64,000 nucleotides of DNA from Ga0077523 sp038324085 (GTDB lineage: Bacteria > Pseudomonadota > Gammaproteobacteria > Burkholderiales > Ga0077523). Under the pieces are notes generated by a model that saw only the letters and a list, made by a program, of their open reading frames with translations, had not been told where the DNA came from and made no database searches. Below are positions 60,104 through 64,000 of the stretch, piece after piece; within the stretch, counting starts at the first letter, position 1; each line of letters starts with the position of its first letter. The position numbers and the translations under genes are program-made. The stretch lies in assembly GCA_038324085.1 (NCBI GenBank), contig JBBQHP010000002.1:62001-126000 (forward strand), read 5' to 3'.

Positions 60104-61090
60104 TCAGCCGAGCAGATGCTGGACGCCGTCGCGCTCCTCGAGCAATTCCTTGAGCGTCGCGTCCATCCGCGTGCGCGAGAACTCGTCGATCTCCAGCCCA
60201 TTCACCAGTTCGTAGCGCCCGCCGGTGCAGATCACGGGTACCCCGTAGATGATGTCCTGCGGAATCCCGTAGCTGCCGTCGGAAGGCACGCCCATGGTCG
60301 TCCACTTGCCGTTGGTGCCGAGCACCCAGTCGCGGAGGTGGTCGATGGCGGCGTTGGCCGCGGACGCTGCGGAGGACAGGCCACGCGCTTCGATGATCGC
60401 GGCGCCGCGCTTGCCCACGGTGGGGATGTACGTTTCACGGTACCAGGCATCGTCGTTGACGAGTGCTTTCGCGGGCTTGCCTGCGACGGTCGCGAAGCGG
60501 ATGTCCGGATACATGGTCGGGGAATGATTGCCCCACACCACGAGTTTCTCGATGGCGCCCACCGGTTGCGCGGTGCGCGCCGCGAGTTGCGACAGCGCGC
60601 GGTTGTGATCGAGGCGCATCATGGCGGTGAAGCTCGATTTCGGCAGGCTCGGCGCCGATTTCATCGCGATGTACGCGTTGGTATTGGCGGGATTGCCCAC
60701 CACCAGCACCTTGACGGCGCGGCTCGCCGCGGCGTCGAGCGCCTTGCCCTGCGCGGTAAAGATCTGGGCGTTGGCGGCGAGCAGATCCTTGCGTTCCATG
60801 CCCGGGCCGCGCGGACGGGCGCCCACGAGCAATGCGACGTCGACATCCTTGAAGGCACCGAGGGGATCGCTGTGCGCGCTCATTCCGGCGAGCAGGGGGA
60901 AAGCGCAATCGTCCAGCTCCATCATCACGCCCTTCAAGGCCTTCTGCGCTTTCTCGTCGGGAATCTCGAGCAGCTGGAGCGTCACGGGCTGGTCCGGGCC
61001 GAGCATCTCGCCGGAGGCTATGCGGAACAGGAGGCTGTAGCCGATCTGGCCGGCGGCGCCGGTCACGGCGACGCGAACGGGGGTCTTCAT
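60104..61090 (-). CDS. mdh: Malate dehydrogenase
   Basis: NAD-dependent oxidation of malate to oxaloacetate. It is 328 aa, the type with N-terminus MKTPVRVAVTGAAGQIGYSL. It contains VALLVGARPRGPGMERKDLL (substrate Arg residues), VLVVGNPANTNAYIA, TAMMRLDHNRALSQLA with the catalytic Asp/Arg region and VVWGNHSPTMYPDIR with the catalytic His. GAGGAG precedes ATG 61090. It is divergent from gntR-sdh across 240 bp. The oxaloacetate it makes is the co-substrate of PrpC. Confidence 0.97.
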   Translation of the reverse strand: MKTPVRVAVTGAAGQIGYSLLFRIASGEMLGPDQPVTLQLLEIPDEKAQKALKGVMMELDDCAFPLLAGMSAHSDPLGAFKDVDVALLVGARPRGPGMERKDLLAANAQIFTAQGKALDAAASRAVKVLVVGNPANTNAYIAMKSAPSLPKSSFTAMMRLDHNRALSQLAARTAQPVGAIEKLVVWGNHSPTMYPDIRFATVAGKPAKALVNDDAWYRETYIPTVGKRGAAIIEARGLSSAASAANAAIDHLRDWVLGTNGKWTTMGVPSDGSYGIPQDIIYGVPVICTGGRYELVNGLEIDEFSRTRMDATLKELLEERDGVQHLLG

Positions 61091-61258
61091 TGCGGGAGGC
61101 TCCTCGTGGGGGGAATCTATGCCGGCGGGGCGCCGTTACAAGCCGGCGTCGTCCGGTCCGCGCCGCGGGTCGCAGCGCTAGTCGCCGGGGCTCAAGCCCG
61201 GCCGCGTGCGAAACAGCAGACGCATCATACGAACCGGGCGAGTGCCGTGTCAACGCGA

Positions 61259-61272
61259 GTCTTATATCAGAC
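61259..61272. promoter_or_regulatory. Near-palindromic operator candidate between mdh and gntR-sdh
   Basis: GTCTTATATCAGAC matches its reverse complement at 12 of 14 positions. It is followed by a second ATCAG (61282-61286) 16 bp after the first, a direct repeat. It lies between the divergent mdh and gntR genes, about 60 bp upstream of the regulator start, where an autoregulatory GntR site is expected. Confidence 0.45.
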
Positions 61273-61330
61273 CTCTAATAGATCAGTTCTTGTAAAGGGG
61301 TTGGCTGATGTGGTAAAACAGCCGCCGGAC

Positions 61331-62062
61331 ATGAAACCCCAACCTGCCACCGTCTACCAGCCGCTGTACCGGCGGATCAAGGCGCTCGTGACCGAGCGTC
61401 TGTCCGCAGGGGAATGGCGCCCCGGCGAGCCGATCCCGAGCGAGATCGAACTCGCCCGGCGCTTCAACGTCAGCCAGGGCACCGTGCGCAAGGCGATCGG
61501 CGAGCTGGCGGGGGAGCACGTCCTGGTGCGCAAGCAGGGCCGGGGCACCTTCGTGGCCTCGCACGCCCATGCACGGGCGCAAATGTCGTTTCTGCGGCTG
61601 ATGCCGGACGACGGAGAGGTCGAATCGATCGAGGCCGAGCTGGTGGACCTGCGCCGCGTGCGCGCCGACGCCGGTAGCGCGCGGCTGCTCGCCGTGGCCG
61701 CCGGAGCGAGCCTGGTGCGACTTCGCCGGACGCTCTCGATCAACGGCACGCGCATCCTGTTCGAGGAAGCGCGCGTCCCCGCCGAGCTGTTCCAGGGCCT
61801 CGGACCGGACGTGGTGGAGCGCCACCGATGCATGCTCTACAGCATGTACGAATCGGTCTACCACGTGAAAATCGTCGCGGCCGAGGAGCGTCTGAAGGCG
61901 GTGGCGGCCGATGCCGAGACCGCGGGATTCCTCGGCGTTGCCGCCGGTGCGCCGCTTCTGCAGATGGAGCGCGTGGCCTATACTTACGACCGGAAACCGA
62001 TCGAGCTCCGGCGCGGTTTCTGCGATACGCTCCGCCACCACTACGCGAACGGCATCACCTGA
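61331..62062 (+). CDS. GntR family transcriptional regulator (HutC type)
   Basis: A 243-aa regulator. The N-terminal winged helix has YQPLYRRIKALVTERLSAGE, PIPSEIELARRFNVSQGTVR with KAIGELAGEHVLVRKQGRGT after it. The C-terminal UTRA ligand-binding domain (about 85-235) contains LLAVAAGASLVRLRRTLSIN and ends KPIELRRGFCDTLRHHYAN. ATG 61331 has no Shine-Dalgarno; an in-frame GTG at 61310, with AAGGGG at 61295-61300, would add seven residues and may be the true start. Such regulators commonly head betaproteobacterial sdh operons. The effector is unknown; a TCA or methylcitrate intermediate is a reasonable guess. Confidence 0.92.
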   Translation: MKPQPATVYQPLYRRIKALVTERLSAGEWRPGEPIPSEIELARRFNVSQGTVRKAIGELAGEHVLVRKQGRGTFVASHAHARAQMSFLRLMPDDGEVESIEAELVDLRRVRADAGSARLLAVAAGASLVRLRRTLSINGTRILFEEARVPAELFQGLGPDVVERHRCMLYSMYESVYHVKIVAAEERLKAVAADAETAGFLGVAAGAPLLQMERVAYTYDRKPIELRRGFCDTLRHHYANGIT

Positions 62063-62123
62063 CCGCTTCCCGCATCGGCGCTCCCACCGCACTCACCCAC
62101 CCGACGCCCCCGAAGGCTTGCGC

Positions 62124-62498
62124 ATGGCGAAGTTGAGACCGAAATACCTGAACCTTTTCGAGATCAAGCTGCCTATTCCGGGCATCGTGTCGATCCTCCA
62201 TCGGGTCAGCGGGGCCGGCCTGTTCCTGATGCTCCCGTTCGTGCTCTATCTGCTGCAATCGAGCCTGCAATCGCCGTCGAGCTACATCCTGTTCAGGGAC
62301 CTTCTGTCCAGCGTGCTGGTGAAACTGCTGCTGCTCGGGCTGCTCTGGGCCTTCCTGCACCACTTCGCCGCCGGCATCCGTTACCTGCTGCTCGATATCC
62401 ACGTCGGTACCGCCCTGGCACCCGCGCGCGCGTCCAGCTTCGCGGTGATCGGCGTGAGCCTCGTGCTGACTGTCCTCTTCGGGGTGTGGATGTGGTGA
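62124..62498 (+). CDS. sdhC: Succinate dehydrogenase cytochrome b556 subunit
   Basis: Membrane anchor that binds heme b and ubiquinone for complex II. It is 124 aa with three membrane helices. It shows RPKYLNLFEIKLPIPGIVSI, the quinone-site motif ILHRVSGAGLF and the heme-ligand segment WAFLHHFAAGIRYLLLDIHV. ATG 62124 follows GAAGG. It overlaps sdhD by 4 bp. Confidence 0.95.
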   Translation: MAKLRPKYLNLFEIKLPIPGIVSILHRVSGAGLFLMLPFVLYLLQSSLQSPSSYILFRDLLSSVLVKLLLLGLLWAFLHHFAAGIRYLLLDIHVGTALAPARASSFAVIGVSLVLTVLFGVWMW

Positions 62499-62842
62499 AA
62501 CGGATCGTCGTCGGGGCGCACTACGGGTTGCGCGACTGGCTGGTACAGCGCGTGACCGCGGTCATCATGGCCGTGTTCGCATTGCTCATGCTTTTCATCG
62601 TGGTATTCCACCGCCCCGAGCACTACGGTGCGTGGAGCGCGCTCATGTCGCAGCAGTGGATGCGGCTCGCGAGCCTGCTGTTCCTGCTGTCGCTGTTCTG
62701 GCACGCCTGGATCGGCGCGCGGGACATAATCATGGACTACGTGAAGCCCGACGGCGCCAGGCTCGCCGTGCAGGTGGTCGTGGTGCTGCTACTGGTCGTC
62801 TATGCGCTGTGGTCGATCCAGATTCTCTGGGGGATCTACTGA
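62495..62842 (+). CDS. sdhD: Succinate dehydrogenase membrane anchor subunit
   Basis: Second membrane subunit of complex II. It is 115 aa with three helices. It starts MKRIVVGAHYGLRDWLVQRV from GTG 62495, which overlaps the sdhC stop (GTGA); an in-frame GTG at 62486 is less likely. The conserved block SLFWHAWIGARDIIMDYVKP carries the heme/quinone-site His, Arg and Asp-Tyr. Its stop shares one base with the sdhA start (TGATG). Confidence 0.94.
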   Translation: MKRIVVGAHYGLRDWLVQRVTAVIMAVFALLMLFIVVFHRPEHYGAWSALMSQQWMRLASLLFLLSLFWHAWIGARDIIMDYVKPDGARLAVQVVVVLLLVVYALWSIQILWGIY

Positions 62843-64000
62843 TGGCGCTGCCGATACGGAAGTTCGATGCGGTCATCGTCGGTGCCGGCGGCGCCGGGAT
62901 GCGCGCGTCGCTCCAGCTGGCCGAAGCCGGGCTCAAGGTGGCCGTGCTGTCGAAGGTTTTTCCGACCCGGTCGCACACCGTGGCGGCGCAGGGCGGTATC
63001 GGCGCCTCGCTCGGCAACATGGGCGAGGACTCCTGGCTCTGGCACATGTACGATACGATCAAGGGGTCCGACTATCTCGGCGACCAGGATGCCATCGAGT
63101 TCATGTGTCGCAAGGCGCCGCAGGCCGTCATCGAGCTCGAGCACTACGGTATGCCGTTCGACCGCAACGACGACGGTTCCGTTTATCAGCGGCCGTTCGG
63201 CGGACATTCGCAGAATTTCGGCGAACGGCCGGTGCAGCGCTCGTGCTGCGCGGCGGACCGCACCGGGCACGCGATGCTCCATACGCTCTACCAGCGCAAC
63301 GTGCGTGCGAATACGCTGTTCTTCGTCGAGTGGATGGCGCTCGACCTGATCCGCGATGCCAGCGGCCAGGTGCTCGGTGTGAGCGCGATGGAAATGGAGA
63401 CCGGCGAGATCTGGATCTTCCATGCGCGCGCGACCTTGTTCGCCACCGGTGGGGCGGGGCGAATCTATTCCGCCAGCACCAACGCGTTCATCAATACCGG
63501 AGACGGCCTGGGCATGGCCGCAAGGGCCGGGATCCCGCTCGAAGACATGGAGTTCTGGCAGTTCCATCCCACCGGCGTCGCCGGGGCAGGAGTGCTGATC
63601 ACCGAAGGCGTGCGCGGCGAGGGCGGCTACCTGCTGAACAAGGACGGCGAGCGCTTCATGGAACGCTATGCCCCGACCATGAAGGACCTCGCGAGCCGCG
63701 ATGTGGTGTCCCGCGCCATGGCCACCGAGATCAAGGAAGGCCGCGGCGCCGGCAAGGACGCCGACTACATCCTACTCAAGCTCGATCACCTGGGCCTGGA
63801 CGTGATCGAGAAGCGGCTGCCGGGGATCCGCGAGATCGCCAAGAAATTCGCCAACGTCGATCCGGTCAAGGACCCCATTCCGGTGGTACCCACCTGTCAT
63901 TACCAGATGGGTGGCATTCCGACGAACTATCACGGCGAGGTGGTCGTTCCTGCCGGCGGCGACCCGAATGCCGTCGTGCCGGGCTTCTATGCCGCGGGCG
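62842..64000 (+). CDS. sdhA: Succinate dehydrogenase flavoprotein subunit (partial, runs off the window)
   Basis: Oxidises succinate to fumarate with covalently bound FAD. The first 386 codons are present; the full protein is about 590 aa. It shows the FAD site AVIVGAGGAGMRASLQLAEA, the flavin-linking His in PTRSHTVAAQGGIGASLGN, EFWQFHPTGVAGAGVLITEG followed by VRGEGGYLLNKDGERF (catalytic Arg), and TCHYQMGGIPTNYHGEVVVP near the window end. It follows sdhC and sdhD; sdhB should lie beyond the window. Confidence 0.96.
   Translation, partial: MALPIRKFDAVIVGAGGAGMRASLQLAEAGLKVAVLSKVFPTRSHTVAAQGGIGASLGNMGEDSWLWHMYDTIKGSDYLGDQDAIEFMCRKAPQAVIELEHYGMPFDRNDDGSVYQRPFGGHSQNFGERPVQRSCCAADRTGHAMLHTLYQRNVRANTLFFVEWMALDLIRDASGQVLGVSAMEMETGEIWIFHARATLFATGGAGRIYSASTNAFINTGDGLGMAARAGIPLEDMEFWQFHPTGVAGAGVLITEGVRGEGGYLLNKDGERFMERYAPTMKDLASRDVVSRAMATEIKEGRGAGKDADYILLKLDHLGLDVIEKRLPGIREIAKKFANVDPVKDPIPVVPTCHYQMGGIPTNYHGEVVVPAGGDPNAVVPGFYAAG

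Overview
This 64-kb window is chromosomal DNA from a high-GC Gram-negative bacterium, most likely a betaproteobacterium. Three things point there: the run tsf-pyrH-frr-uppS-cdsA-dxr-rseP-bamA-skp-lpxD-fabZ-lpxA-lpxB-rnhB; the yciB-yciI-bolA-parvulin block; and a GntR regulator heading sdhCDA, divergent from mdh. A PEP-CTERM protein implies that the genome also encodes an exosortase. I saw no tRNA, rRNA, CRISPR array, transposase or phage gene. Assignments rest on reading motifs and gene order; no database search was possible.

Layout. 1-14.1 kb: translation factor Ts, UMP kinase and ribosome recycling, followed by isoprenoid, phospholipid, outer-membrane assembly and lipid A genes in one tightly packed forward run with many 4-bp start/stop overlaps. 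14.1-21.7 kb: PEP synthase and its divergent regulatory kinase, then pyrG-kdsA-eno-ftsB. 21.8-27.5 kb: mobA, then an accessory group (OFA-type MFS transporter, cytochrome P450 with an apparent frameshift near its 3' end, orphan ABC substrate-binding protein, sterol-desaturase-type hydroxylase).

27.5-41.5 kb is a molybdenum region: moeA and moaA (minus), a small secreted protein paired with a membrane protein, corA, moaD-moaE, a tail-less ModE-like regulator, modB, a tail-less modC, an OprO/OprP-type porin, modA, a free-standing Mop, two PEP-CTERM/PhoX-related genes, a second modA behind a ModE-box-like palindrome, a remnant of another binding protein, and the fluoride channel crcB. This is the most unusual part. 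The molybdate-binding (TOBE) domains that are normally fused to ModE and ModC are absent from both, and a single-domain Mop is encoded nearby together with a porin family known for oxyanion uptake.

41.5-53.5 kb: NAD(P)HX repair, purL, a cell-envelope/maintenance block (yciB-yciI-bolA-parvulin), an AhpD-like protein with a nitroreductase, a Tat-exported GMC-type dehydrogenase pair and a small ribbon-helix-helix protein. 53.6-64 kb: central carbon metabolism. Aconitase, 2-methylcitrate dehydratase, 2-methylcitrate synthase, methylisocitrate lyase and malate dehydrogenase lie on the minus strand, divergent from gntR-sdhC-sdhD-sdhA (sdhA runs off the end). The layout links propionyl-CoA oxidation by the methylcitrate cycle to the TCA cycle around one intergenic control region.
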